In this document: in pieces, positions 5,882-5,882 of the stretch
Numbering within the stretch: position 1 is the first letter of the stretch
Layout of the letters: each line of letters begins with the position of its first letter
Assembly (NCBI GenBank): GCA_005779435.1
Contig: SXJH01000010.1
Location: 1 to 5,882 of the forward strand
Length of the DNA: 5,882 bases
Origin: Nitrosomonas sp.
Lineage (GTDB): Bacteria > Pseudomonadota > Gammaproteobacteria > Burkholderiales > Nitrosomonadaceae
Direction: 5' to 3'
Notes under the pieces: model-generated
What the model was told of the DNA's origin: nothing
Database searches by the model: none
Seen by the model: the letters and a program-made list of their open reading frames with translations, nothing else
Made by a program: the position numbers and the translations under genes

Positions 5882-5882
5882 C

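Noticed and set aside
1..5882. CRISPR array, insertion sequence or toxin-antitoxin pair
   Set aside because: No regularly spaced repeats, transposase motifs, terminal inverted repeats or paired small genes are visible. The only mobile-element gene is the tyrosine recombinase.

Overview
This is an ordinary-looking stretch of proteobacterial chromosome that runs at its right end into the edge of an integrated element. The first 229 bases are about 23% G+C, while the genes look mid-range. ThyA and FolA are of the E. coli type, the tRNA gene encodes its own CCA, and the lytic transglycosylase has an MltD-like layout. Together these point to a Gram-negative proteobacterium. A beta-proteobacterium of the Nitrosomonadaceae type is my best guess, but it rests on general impression and is weak.

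Layout, left to right: (1) an AT-rich leader (1-229) with two TTTGCAAA palindromes and a possible promoter; (2) an MltD-like murein transglycosylase with two LysM domains (+); (3) a 63-base convergent gap; (4) an M17 leucyl aminopeptidase-family gene (-); (5) a 168-base divergent gap with overlapping candidate -10 elements on the two strands; (6) thyA and folA (+), overlapping by 4 bases; (7) tRNA-Lys(UUU) with its own promoter and terminator (+); (8) a tyrosine recombinase (-) whose 3' end lies in the tRNA terminator; (9) 60 bases upstream of the integrase, cut by the window edge.

ThyA makes dTMP and oxidises methylene-tetrahydrofolate to dihydrofolate, and FolA reduces the dihydrofolate back to tetrahydrofolate. 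The overlapping pair therefore forms a closed nucleotide/folate module. The peptidase and the transglycosylase are separate housekeeping functions: intracellular peptide turnover and cell-wall remodelling.

The most interesting part is the tRNA-Lys/integrase junction (4657-4800). It combines a tRNA gene with an unusual G1-U72 pair, a bidirectional terminator that contains the integrase stop codon, and a perfect 11-bp tandem repeat inside the end of the integrase gene. This looks like one boundary of a genomic island or prophage whose cargo lies beyond base 5882. No cargo is visible here, and I see no undescribed system in this window. If there is one, it lies to the right.
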